Shown here piece by piece: positions 36,214-44,384 of a stretch of DNA of 64,000 nucleotides (position 1 is its first letter; the number at the start of each line of letters is the position of its first letter). Below the pieces are notes generated by a model, which saw only the letters and a list, made by a program, of their open reading frames with translations, searched no databases and was not told the DNA's origin. Position numbers and translations under genes: made by a program. The DNA is from Granulicella cerasi (GTDB lineage: Bacteria > Acidobacteriota > Terriglobia > Terriglobales > Acidobacteriaceae), in assembly GCF_025685575.1 (NCBI RefSeq), contig NZ_JAGSYD010000006.1, positions 124,001 through 188,000 on the forward strand. Reading direction: 5' to 3'.

Positions 36214-36497
36214 AGACAGCTCCGCTGGCCGGGCGAAGCGCCCGGCGAATACGGCGATTGTTGCAAGGCCGCGCGCCGTTGAGGTCGAGTTTCCGCAGTA
36301 AAAGAGGGCTTGTCGTTCCAAAAGCGGACAGATTTCCGCACAGGGTGTTGTAGAGTAAACGCAACTGATTCCTCCATTGCGTGTCCGCCGCGCGGCACCT
36401 CGTTGAGCCGTAGCGGCACACCTCAAAGTTCTCTTTCTCTAGCGCCTTGGCGTGCAGGGGATGAAGTATTTTCCGTCCGGGATTGCCGGATAACAGG

Positions 36498-37940
36498 ATG
36501 GTGCTCATGGGTTTGTGTGGCAGCGTAGTCAAGTCAAAGCAGTGGATGCGCGTGAGCGCGGTGGGGGCCTTGCTGCTCACTGCGGGCAGTGCCTGGGCGC
36601 AAACGGCGGCAACGGCCTCGACCGAGCGCATCGCCGCGCTGGAGAAGGCGAATACCGCCAACGCGACGGCGATTGCCAGCGCGCAGAGCGCCGGCGATAA
36701 CGCCTGGATGCTCGTCTCCGCCGCGCTGGTACTGATGATGAGCGGCCCTGGTCTGGCGCTCTTCTACGGCGGCCTTGTTCGGAAGAAGAACATCCTCGCG
36801 ACGATGATGCAGACCTTTGCCATGATGGCGATCATCACGGTGCTGTGGGCGCTGTTCGGTTACTCGCTGGCCTTTGCCCCGGGGCATGGAGCACTGGCGC
36901 CGTACATCGGCGGCTTCCAGAATGTCTTCCTGCACGGCGTGGGCACGGACCCTGGCCCCTACGCAGCGACGATTCCTTCGCAGACCTTCATGGTCTACCA
37001 GTTGATGTTTGCGATCATCACCCCGGCGCTGATCACCGGCGCGTTTGCCGAGCGCATGAAGTTCTCGGCGATGGTGGTCTTCCTGATCCTCTGGGCGATC
37101 CTCGTGTACTCACCGATGGCGCACATGGTCTGGGGCGTTGGCGGTCTGTTGAACACGACCGGCGGCAAATTCCCATGCCTCGACTTCGCGGGCGGCACGG
37201 TGGTCCACGTGACCTCGGGCGTCAGCGCGCTGGTGACGGCTCTGTACATCGGCAAGCGTGTGGGCTATCCGCAGAAGCCGATGCCGCCGCACTCGGTGGT
37301 GCTCAGCTTCATCGGCGCCTGTCTGCTGTGGGTGGGCTGGTTCGGCTTCAACGCCGGTTCGGCGCTCGCGGCCTCGGGCCTGGCGACCAGTGCTTTCGTG
37401 GCGACGCATTTCGCGGCTGCCGCTGCGGCCTGCGGCTGGCTTGCGGCAGAGTGGATCCGCAACGGCAAGCCGAGCGCGCTGGGCGGCATTTCGGGTGCGG
37501 TAGCGGGCCTTGTCGGCATCACGCCGGCGGCAGGCTTCGTCACGCCGATGGCTGCGCTCTGGATCGGTCTGATCACCGGCGTCTTCTGCTTCTACATGGT
37601 CGTGAAGGTGAAGAACATCTTCGGCTACGATGACTCGCTGGACGCCTTCGGCGTACACGGCTCGGGCGGTACGCTGGGCGCGATCCTGACCGGTTTGTTT
37701 GCGCGTGCCTTTGTGAACAAGGGTACGAACATCGACGGCTTTTTCGCCGGAAATCACAAGCAGCTGCTCAACCAGTTCATCGGCGTGGCGATCGCCTGGG
37801 TGATTTCCATCGTCGGCACGTTGATTATTCTGTTTGTTGTCGATAAGTTGATTGGTCTGCGCGTGAGTGAGGAAGACGAACGCGAAGGTCTGGACATTAC
37901 CCAGCATGGCGAAGAAGGCTACGACTGGGACGTTGCCTAA
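36498..37940 (+). CDS. amtB: Ammonium transporter (Amt/MEP family)
   Basis: This 480-residue channel protein has a cleavable signal (ending AWA before QTAATAST), then an extracytoplasmic segment of about 30 residues and 11 helices. The Amt signature is intact: DNAWMLVSAALVLMMSGPGLALFYGGLVRKKN, FAERMKFSA, DFAGGTVVHVTSG with the first pore His, and FGVHGSGGTLGAI with the second. It conducts ammonia/ammonium into the cell and should be blocked by the PII protein encoded 33 bp downstream. ATG 36498, ATG 36507 and TTG 36483 are all possible starts. A small hairpin (TCCGG/CCGGA, 36476-36490) sits just before the start. Confidence 0.93.
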   Translation: MVLMGLCGSVVKSKQWMRVSAVGALLLTAGSAWAQTAATASTERIAALEKANTANATAIASAQSAGDNAWMLVSAALVLMMSGPGLALFYGGLVRKKNILATMMQTFAMMAIITVLWALFGYSLAFAPGHGALAPYIGGFQNVFLHGVGTDPGPYAATIPSQTFMVYQLMFAIITPALITGAFAERMKFSAMVVFLILWAILVYSPMAHMVWGVGGLLNTTGGKFPCLDFAGGTVVHVTSGVSALVTALYIGKRVGYPQKPMPPHSVVLSFIGACLLWVGWFGFNAGSALAASGLATSAFVATHFAAAAAACGWLAAEWIRNGKPSALGGISGAVAGLVGITPAAGFVTPMAALWIGLITGVFCFYMVVKVKNIFGYDDSLDAFGVHGSGGTLGAILTGLFARAFVNKGTNIDGFFAGNHKQLLNQFIGVAIAWVISIVGTLIILFVVDKLIGLRVSEEDEREGLDITQHGEEGYDWDVA

Positions 37941-37973
37941 CCTCAACCAACGCAGCAAGAGGAGCAGAACGAC

Positions 37974-38312
37974 ATGCAGAAGATTGAGGCGGTCATTCAG
38001 CCGTCAAAGCTGGAAGCCGTAAAGGACGCGCTGGTCGAAGCCGGCATCGCGGGCATCACGATCCTGGAGGCGCGTGGACACGGCCGCCAGAAGGGCCATA
38101 CGGAGTTCTACCGCGGACGCGAGTACGCCGTGGACCTGTTGCCGAAGATCAAGCTCGAGGTTGTGGTGACCGACGACATGGCCGAGAAAGCCATCCAGGC
38201 CATCATCACCGCAGCCCGCACGGGCCGCATCGGCGACGGCAAGATCTTCGTTTCGAAGATCGACGAAGCTATCCGCATTCGCAATGACGAGCGCGGCGAA
38301 ATCGCGCTCTAA
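37974..38312 (+). CDS. glnK: Nitrogen regulatory PII protein
   Basis: This 112-residue PII protein has a complete T-loop with the uridylylation site Y51 (FYRGREYAVDLLPK), the B-loop TGRIGDGKIFV and the usual C-terminal loop (RIRNDERGEIAL). It senses ATP/ADP and 2-oxoglutarate and controls AmtB and nitrogen enzymes. A strong AGAGGAG site precedes ATG 37974. The order amtB-glnK followed by glnD is compact (33 and 27 bp gaps), so sensor, target and modifying enzyme are likely made together. The GlnK rather than GlnB label rests on linkage to amtB. Confidence 0.94.
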   Translation: MQKIEAVIQPSKLEAVKDALVEAGIAGITILEARGHGRQKGHTEFYRGREYAVDLLPKIKLEVVVTDDMAEKAIQAIITAARTGRIGDGKIFVSKIDEAIRIRNDERGEIAL

Positions 38313-38339
38313 GAGCACCTAAACCACGATCGGGAAGCG

Positions 38340-40949
38340 TTGACGACAAGCGAAGAAACATTGCGTGCCGAATACGAACGGCGGATGGCTGACATCCGCC
38401 GTGACTTCGAGCGCACAGCCGATGGACCGGCTGCTCTGGCCGCGCGCACAGCGCTGGTAGACGAATTGGTAGGCCGCTTGTGGTCGGCCGAAATGGCCGC
38501 AGAGCCAAAGCTCGCCAACGGCGTCGCTTTCGGCGCGGTGGGTGGCTACGGCCGCCGACAGCTCTTCCCCAGTTCCGACGTGGACCTGCTTTTTCTGGTC
38601 GAGAAGAACGATCTGGCGAAAGAAGCGATTCGGCACGTGTCGCAGGCTCTCTGGGACTGTGGCCTGAAGATCGCACTCTCGTCTCGACCCACCAGCGACT
38701 GCGAAAAGTTTGAGGCCACGAACCCCGAGTTTGGGCTCAGCCTGATGGACTTCCGCCCTCTCGGCGGCGACTCGAAGTTGTTGTCGCGGATGCAGGAGCG
38801 TTGCCTCCCACGGCTCTTCAAGCACGACAAGTCGATTCTGGCGGAGCTCGGTTCACTGACGCGCGAACGCCACAAGAAGTACGGCAACACGCTCTTTCAC
38901 CTCGAGCCCAACATCAAGGACTGCCCCGGCGGTCTTCGCGACGGGCATGTGGCGATCTGGCTGCACCGTATTCTTTCGGCGAAGGGACGCGACGTGCCGA
39001 TGATGCAGGCCGAGGAGTTCCGCGAAGCCGAAGAATTCCTGACCTCGGTGCGCGTGTTCCTGCACTATCGCCACGAGCGCGACGACAACACGCTGGAGTG
39101 GCGCTCGCAGGACGCGGCTGCTGAACTCGGCATTGGCTTGAGCCGTGGTCCCGACCGCCGCAGCGCCGACGGTTCCTACTGGATGCGTGTGTACTTCCGC
39201 CATGCGCGCGTGGTGGAGCGTGCCCATGCGCGCGAGGCCGAACTGACAGGGATGCGGCTCAGCGCGGATGAGACCGTCAAGTCGCTCAAGATTCCTTCGG
39301 GCACAGGTTTCCGCATTCGCGATCGTCGCATTGAGCTGGAAGACCGCATGGCGTCGGGCAGCGACCCCGCGCATGAACCTGAGGTCGTGCTTGCGGTGTT
39401 CGCTGCGATGGCGGCCACCGGCACAAAGCTCTCGCCCGAGTCTGAAGAGCGCATCGGCGACGGCATTCCATTGCTGAGTGCGCATCTGGAAGAAGGCCCC
39501 GGACTATGGCGCTCGCTTTCAAAGATCCTGACCGGCGAGTTTGCCGCGAACGCGCTGCGGACCATGCACGCGATCGGCATGTTGGAGTTGATCCTGCCGG
39601 AGTTCCACGGCATCGACGCGCTGGTGATCCGCGACGCCTACCATCGCTACACCGTCGATGAGCACACCTTTGTGCTGATCGAGACGCTGCACGGCCTCGA
39701 GCAGCCGGCTCCGCAGGGCGCGCCCGACTGGCGCGTGAAGTTCGGCGCCATGATTCGTGAGCTGCAGAACCCCGGGCTGCTGTACCTCGCCGCGCTGCTG
39801 CACGACACCGGCAAGGGCAGGGCCAGCGATGACCACGCAGCCGAAAGCGCGCGCATGGCGACCTCGGTGATCGAACGGCTGGAGATGGACTCCTACGATG
39901 CCGGCCTCGTGCTGGGGCTCATCGAGAACCATCTGGAGATGTCCGCCGCTCTGCGCCGCGACATCTTCGACGCGGAGACTGTGCGCGCCTTTGCCAGCAA
40001 GGTGCAGACGCCGGAAGCGCTGCGCATGTTGACCCTGTTCACCTATGCGGACATCAACGCCGTGCACCCGGACGCGCTGACGCCGTGGAAGGCCGAGAAC
40101 CTGTGGCGTCTTTCGATGTCCACGGCCAACCAGCTGGATCGCAGTGTCGATGAAGAGCGCGTGCGCACCGGCGAAGTCCGCGTGAAGGGCGTGCGCCGTC
40201 GCGATACGCGTGTGGCGAGGTTTATGGAGCTGGCACGCGGCGAAGAAGAGATCGCGACGACCTTCCTTGAAGGCTTCCCGGAGCGTTACCTGGAGACCCG
40301 CGCGCCGGAGACGATCTTCCGCCACTTCGAGATGACGCGCCATTTCGCCGAGGAGCCGTTTCAGATCGCCTTCCGGCACGGCATGAACATGTGCGAGATC
40401 ACGCTCGTCACGCAGGACCGCCCGCGCCTCTTCGCGGGCATGGCGGGCGCGCTTGCGGCGTGGGGGATGAACGTCGTGACCGCAGACGCGTTTGCCAATG
40501 CGGCGGGTGTCGTTGTCGATAGCTTCCGCTTCACCGACACGTTCCGCACGCTGGAGTTGAACGAAAGCGAACGCGAGCGTTTTGTGACGAGCGTGCGGGA
40601 GATGGTCGCCGGCCGGGCGGATGTGGAGTCGATGCTGCGCAGCCGTCGTCGCGCCAAGCGCCGTGCGCCGCGCGTGCTGGTGGAAACACGGATTGAGTTC
40701 GATGACTCTGCGAGCAGCCACGCAACGTTGCTGCAGATCGTGACGCAGGACGTTCCCGGACTGCTGCGCGCGGTGAGCACGGTGATCTCTGCCGCTGGCT
40801 TGAACGTCGAGGTTGCGCTCATCGATACGGAAGGGGAAGTCGCGATTGATGTCTTCTACCTTTCGAGCAACGCCGAACGCCTTTCTCCAGATCAAAAGAA
40901 GCAGCTCCGAGATGCGTTGCAAGAAGCGATTGAACTCAATGCGAATTAG
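38340..40949 (+). CDS. glnD: Bifunctional PII uridylyltransferase/uridylyl-removing enzyme
   Basis: This 869-residue protein uridylylates PII under nitrogen limitation and removes UMP under excess. The domain order is the expected one. The nucleotidyltransferase has GGYGRRQLFPSSDVDLLFL (about 70-88), the GlnE-like linker has NIKDCPGGLRDGH, the HD hydrolase has LLHDTGKGRASDDHA (near 485), and two ACT domains follow (about 690-860) that bind glutamine. It starts at TTG 38340 with GGGAAG just upstream. It overlaps the next gene by 11 bp. All catalytic motifs are intact. Confidence 0.95.
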   Translation: MTTSEETLRAEYERRMADIRRDFERTADGPAALAARTALVDELVGRLWSAEMAAEPKLANGVAFGAVGGYGRRQLFPSSDVDLLFLVEKNDLAKEAIRHVSQALWDCGLKIALSSRPTSDCEKFEATNPEFGLSLMDFRPLGGDSKLLSRMQERCLPRLFKHDKSILAELGSLTRERHKKYGNTLFHLEPNIKDCPGGLRDGHVAIWLHRILSAKGRDVPMMQAEEFREAEEFLTSVRVFLHYRHERDDNTLEWRSQDAAAELGIGLSRGPDRRSADGSYWMRVYFRHARVVERAHAREAELTGMRLSADETVKSLKIPSGTGFRIRDRRIELEDRMASGSDPAHEPEVVLAVFAAMAATGTKLSPESEERIGDGIPLLSAHLEEGPGLWRSLSKILTGEFAANALRTMHAIGMLELILPEFHGIDALVIRDAYHRYTVDEHTFVLIETLHGLEQPAPQGAPDWRVKFGAMIRELQNPGLLYLAALLHDTGKGRASDDHAAESARMATSVIERLEMDSYDAGLVLGLIENHLEMSAALRRDIFDAETVRAFASKVQTPEALRMLTLFTYADINAVHPDALTPWKAENLWRLSMSTANQLDRSVDEERVRTGEVRVKGVRRRDTRVARFMELARGEEEIATTFLEGFPERYLETRAPETIFRHFEMTRHFAEEPFQIAFRHGMNMCEITLVTQDRPRLFAGMAGALAAWGMNVVTADAFANAAGVVVDSFRFTDTFRTLELNESERERFVTSVREMVAGRADVESMLRSRRRAKRRAPRVLVETRIEFDDSASSHATLLQIVTQDVPGLLRAVSTVISAAGLNVEVALIDTEGEVAIDVFYLSSNAERLSPDQKKQLRDALQEAIELNAN

Positions 40950-41661
40950 TCGATGGATGGCAGCACTCTGCTTGATGGCCGCTCCGCTCGCGAACGCGTC
41001 GAAGCCGGTGAAGGCGGTGCCGGAAGGGGCTTGCTCCGCAGTCACCGTGCAAGGTGAGGTAGGCAGCGGAGAAGCCTTCCGCCAGGAGTTCACGCCCGGG
41101 CTGGAGCTCTTTGTCGAGCCGTTGAAGTCTGGTTGGATCGTGCGTGTGCTGGAGATGCGGCAGGGGCATGAGGTCCGCGAGCCGCATGACTGGGCCGAGG
41201 TGGCCACGCCGCCGTATCGTTCTGTGTCGCCGCTGTTGATCTCGACGGACTGGGCGTTCCGCGCTCAGGACGCGGGTGCCTGGAACCCTCGCCACTTCCG
41301 CTACGCGGTCGATCGCCAGCGATTCGACCAGCTCGTCTCCCTGGAGCAACGCGTTCTGGCGAAGGACGGCAGCGCCATGAATGAACTGGCACGGCTCGTG
41401 GTGACGCAACCGGAAGCGCGCTTCCAGCTGATGGATGTGGAGCTTGTCCCGGGCTTACGCGACCAGGCGCCGATGGCTGCTTCGGTGGCGTCTCGATGGG
41501 CGGACACACCCCACGAGGTGGTGCAGGGTGAGCCGCCGTCGGCGCTCGGACGCCTCGCGCGCATCCGTTTTAAGGTTTGGATCGAGCTGCCGCGAGGTGC
41601 GAAACCGGCAGGTGCTCTCGTCGCAGAACACTTTTCCTGCGACGCGAAACCAACCCGGTAG
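40939..41661 (+). CDS. Secreted protein of unknown function
   Basis: This 240-residue protein begins at ATG 40939 inside the last codons of glnD. It has a signal peptide (about 1-21, MRISRWMAALCLMAAP, cleavage near ANA-SKP). The mature protein is predicted mixed alpha/beta, with a single Cys near the start (GACSAVTVQGEVG) and one at the end (FSCDAK). I do not recognise the family. Its start overlap with glnD suggests co-translation, but an exported protein has no evident part in PII control. Ninety bases of non-coding sequence separate it from nuoB. Confidence 0.72.
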   Translation: MRISRWMAALCLMAAPLANASKPVKAVPEGACSAVTVQGEVGSGEAFRQEFTPGLELFVEPLKSGWIVRVLEMRQGHEVREPHDWAEVATPPYRSVSPLLISTDWAFRAQDAGAWNPRHFRYAVDRQRFDQLVSLEQRVLAKDGSAMNELARLVVTQPEARFQLMDVELVPGLRDQAPMAASVASRWADTPHEVVQGEPPSALGRLARIRFKVWIELPRGAKPAGALVAEHFSCDAKPTR

Positions 41662-41751
41662 TTCGGTTTCGCATCGTTATAAATAACCGCAGCTTGTGAA
41701 AGCGAGACAAGGGATTACAGAAGTATTGCGAACGCCCTTATACTTGAGCGT

Positions 41752-42363
41752 ATGAGCCAGAATTCCGCCAATACGACAACGACCAACGGCCGCCCCACTG
41801 AGAGCGCCGACCGCCGCCTGTTCGGTTCCATCGAGAGCCTGGGCATCAACCGTGACAAGGTGGACGAGGTTGTTTGGGGAAGCGAGCTTCCGGATGGAGT
41901 TGTACTCGCCTCCATGGACGCTGCGATCAACTGGGTTCGCAAGAACTCGATCTGGCCGATGACTTTCGGCCTTGCCTGCTGCGCTATCGAGATGATGTCG
42001 ATGGGCGGTTCGCGTTATGACATTGCACGCTTCGGTGCTGAGGTGTTTCGCCCCTCGCCCCGTCAGAGCGACATCATGATCATCGCGGGTCGTGTTTCGC
42101 AGAAGATGGCACCGGTGATTCGTCGTCTGTATGAACAGATGCCGGAGCCGAAGTGGGTTATCTCGATGGGCGCATGCGCCACGTCGGGCGGCGTGTTCAA
42201 CAACTACGCGCTGGTACAGGGTGTGAATCAGGTGATTCCGGTCGATGTTTATGTGCCGGGTTGCCCGCCGCGTCCGGAGCAGCTGCTCTACGCGATCACG
42301 CTTTTGCAGGAAAAGATTCAGGCCAGCCGCGGTTCGTTCAAGGAAGCTTTGAACCTGGCCTAG
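41752..42363 (+). CDS. nuoB: NADH-quinone oxidoreductase subunit B (isolated gene)
   Basis: This 203-residue subunit carries the terminal [4Fe-4S] cluster N2 of complex I. The four cysteine ligands are present: C76 and C77 in [11 protein letters not shown]142 in GACATSGG and C171 in VPGCPPRPE. The N-terminus is about 40 residues longer than in a minimal NuoB and is rich in Thr/Asn. No other nuo gene is in the window: nuoA, nuoC and nuoD would normally flank it. A second nuo locus elsewhere is expected. It starts at ATG 41752; a weak hairpin lies 60 bp after its stop. Confidence 0.93.
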   Translation: MSQNSANTTTTNGRPTESADRRLFGSIESLGINRDKVDEVVWGSELPDGVVLASMDAAINWVRKNSIWPMTFGLACCAIEMMSMGGSRYDIARFGAEVFRPSPRQSDIMIIAGRVSQKMAPVIRRLYEQMPEPKWVISMGACATSGGVFNNYALVQGVNQVIPVDVYVPGCPPRPEQLLYAITLLQEKIQASRGSFKEALNLA

Positions 42364-42423
42364 CAAGGGGCGGACTTTGGGGGAGCAATAACCACCAAGG
42401 TTCGGCCTGAGACGAAGAGATTG

Positions 42424-42442
42424 CCCAAAGAGTTTCTTTGGG
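42424..42442 (+). terminator. Possible hairpin after nuoB
   Basis: CCCAAAG/CTTTGGG arms (42424-42430 and 42436-42442) enclose a 5-nt loop. There is no clear T-tract, so this may be a weak terminator or a leader hairpin of the next gene. The surrounding 225 bp between nuoB and the OmpA-like gene hold no gene; TTGAAG and GGTAAAATT near 42455-42511 could include its promoter. Confidence 0.35.
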
Positions 42443-42588
42443 TAGAGTGCTAACTTGAAGCGCTGCAGTGATTTTGTTCTGGACACCAAAATCATCTGCG
42501 GTAAAATTTTGGGGAACTAACAAACATTAGCGGGCCTGGACGTGAAAGTCCGCAACAAACTGCAGTTATTTGAGTGGAGGATTTTAGA

Positions 42589-44223
42589 ATGTCTCAACGT
42601 CGTTTTCGCAATATCGGCCGGTACGCGCTGGCTGCATGTGCGGTCAGCCTGGGTTCGGCGAGCCTGATCGCACAGACGGCCGCTCCTAGCGGAACGAATC
42701 CTTCGCGCGCGGATGTTTTCCTGGGCTATTCGTACATGGGCAACCATGGTGTGGTGAAGCCGTCCAACATCCGCTTCTCGTCGGTTGACGTAGGCGCGAT
42801 CGGTAGCGGAGCTTACTACTTCAACAAGTACGCAGGTTTGGAAGTCGTTGCAGTCGCGAACCCGGATGGTCAGAATGATGGCTTCTACTCCGGTTACGCT
42901 GGCCCGATCTTCCGCGCTCCGATGCAGAACTTCACGCTCTTTGCTCACGGTCTCGCTGGCGGTATTCGCGGCGGTGGCCCGAACAGCGAAGTTCCCGCGA
43001 CGCTCGAGCACGAGCCCTGGACCTGGGGTGCGGGTCTGATGGTCGGCGGCGGTATGGACTATGATCTGCCGTTCTTCAACCACATGTTCGGCATTCGCCT
43101 TTTCGAGGCTGACTACCGTTACACCCACTTGAACTATGGTCCGGCGACGACGATCCCGACCGCTGGCAACCTCGGCGGCCGCGCGAACCTCGGTTCGGCT
43201 GAGCTCTCGTCGGGTATCCTGATGCACTTCGGCCACATCGTTCCTCCGCCGCCTGTCACCTATGCTTGCGCTGTGACGGCTCCGACGGGCACGATCTACC
43301 CGGGTGATGTGATCACGGTGACCGGTACGGCCACCAACCTGAACCCGAAGAAGGATGCAGCTTACACCTGGACTTCGGATGCAGGTCCGGTTGCTGGCAC
43401 TTCGAACGTGGCTTCGGTCGACACGAAGACGCTTTCGGCTGGCACCTACACGGTCAAGGGCCACGTTTCGCAGGGCATGAAGCCCGGCCAGTTCTCGGAC
43501 TGCTCGGCTACGTTCACTGTGACCGCGTTCCAGCCCCCGACAGTTGGCTGCTCGGCAACCCCGTCGACCGTGAACCCGGGCGATCCTTCGACCATCACTG
43601 CTAACGGCGTAAGCCCGCAGAACCGTCCGCTGACCTACAGCTACTCGGCAACTGCTGGTACCGTGAGCGGCAACACCTCGACGGCGACCCTCCAGACGAC
43701 CGGCGTTGCTCCCGGCACGATTACCGTGACCTGCAACGTTGTCGACGACAAGGGCCAGACGGCATCGCAGATGACCACCGTGACGGTTTCGGCTCCGCCG
43801 CCCGCACCGGTTGTCACCAAGAGCCTCTGCACCATCACCTTCGACAAGGACAAGAAGCGCCCGACCCGCGTGGACAATGAAGCCAAGGCTTGCCTTGACG
43901 ACATCGCTCTCTCGGCACAGCGTGATCCGCAGTCCAAGCTGGCTGTCATCGGCAGCTCGGAGCCCACGGAGAAGATGCCTGACCACAAGGCTGCAGAACG
44001 TGCAGTCAACGAGAAGGAATACCTCGTTGTGGACAAGGGCCTCGACGCCTCGCGCATCTCGGTCTACACCGGTGCAGCCGGCACGAAGAGCAGCGCGACG
44101 ACCCTGATCCCGGTCGGTGCAACGCTCGACATGACGGGTCTCACCCCGGTCGACGAAGCCAAGGTCAAGGCTGTGCCCCGCACGGCTCACATGGCCCACA
44201 AGAAGCACCACCACAAGATGTAA
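42589..44223 (+). CDS. Outer-membrane OmpA-like protein with Ig-like domains
   Basis: This 544-residue protein has a signal peptide (about 1-30, ending LIA before QTAAPS). An eight-strand beta-barrel-like region follows (about 45-220; DVFLGYSYMG, then alternating strands to LMHFGHIVPPPP). Next are two Ig/PKD-like domains (about 228-410; GDVITVTGTATNL and GDPSTITANGVS). A C-terminal OmpA-like domain comes last (about 420-525; CTITFDKDKKRPTRVDNEAKACLDDIA, then ERAVNEKEYLV). The extreme C-terminus is Lys/His-rich. It likely spans the outer membrane and touches peptidoglycan. A GTGGAGGA site lies 8 bp before ATG 42589. Codon use is strongly biased (GCT, GGT, CTC), which suggests high expression. 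Confidence 0.85.
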   Translation: MSQRRFRNIGRYALAACAVSLGSASLIAQTAAPSGTNPSRADVFLGYSYMGNHGVVKPSNIRFSSVDVGAIGSGAYYFNKYAGLEVVAVANPDGQNDGFYSGYAGPIFRAPMQNFTLFAHGLAGGIRGGGPNSEVPATLEHEPWTWGAGLMVGGGMDYDLPFFNHMFGIRLFEADYRYTHLNYGPATTIPTAGNLGGRANLGSAELSSGILMHFGHIVPPPPVTYACAVTAPTGTIYPGDVITVTGTATNLNPKKDAAYTWTSDAGPVAGTSNVASVDTKTLSAGTYTVKGHVSQGMKPGQFSDCSATFTVTAFQPPTVGCSATPSTVNPGDPSTITANGVSPQNRPLTYSYSATAGTVSGNTSTATLQTTGVAPGTITVTCNVVDDKGQTASQMTTVTVSAPPPAPVVTKSLCTITFDKDKKRPTRVDNEAKACLDDIALSAQRDPQSKLAVIGSSEPTEKMPDHKAAERAVNEKEYLVVDKGLDASRISVYTGAAGTKSSATTLIPVGATLDMTGLTPVDEAKVKAVPRTAHMAHKKHHHKM

Positions 44224-44243
44224 GCCTCTGGCTTGCTTCTAAC

Positions 44244-44275
44244 CGAAGGCCGACCGGATTTCCGGTCGGCCTTCG
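44244..44275 (+). terminator. Terminator after the OmpA-like gene
   Basis: A perfect 15-bp inverted repeat (44244-44258 and 44261-44275; CGAAGGCCGACCGGA) with a 2-nt centre is followed by CATTTCT. It lies 20 bp after the stop of the OmpA-like gene. Confidence 0.85.
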
Positions 44276-44384
44276 CATTTCTACCGGCTGCATCGTAGCT
44301 GATGGGAAATAAACCATCGCTACGAAAGATCGACGGACAGGGCAAAACGCCGCGGTCTTGTCGCATAAGATTGAAGTAGACAAA

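Noticed and set aside
36476..36490. Sigma54-type promoter or regulatory hairpin before amtB
   Set aside because: No TGGCAC-N5-TTGC match is visible; the TCCGG/CCGGA hairpin is only 5 bp and could be chance.
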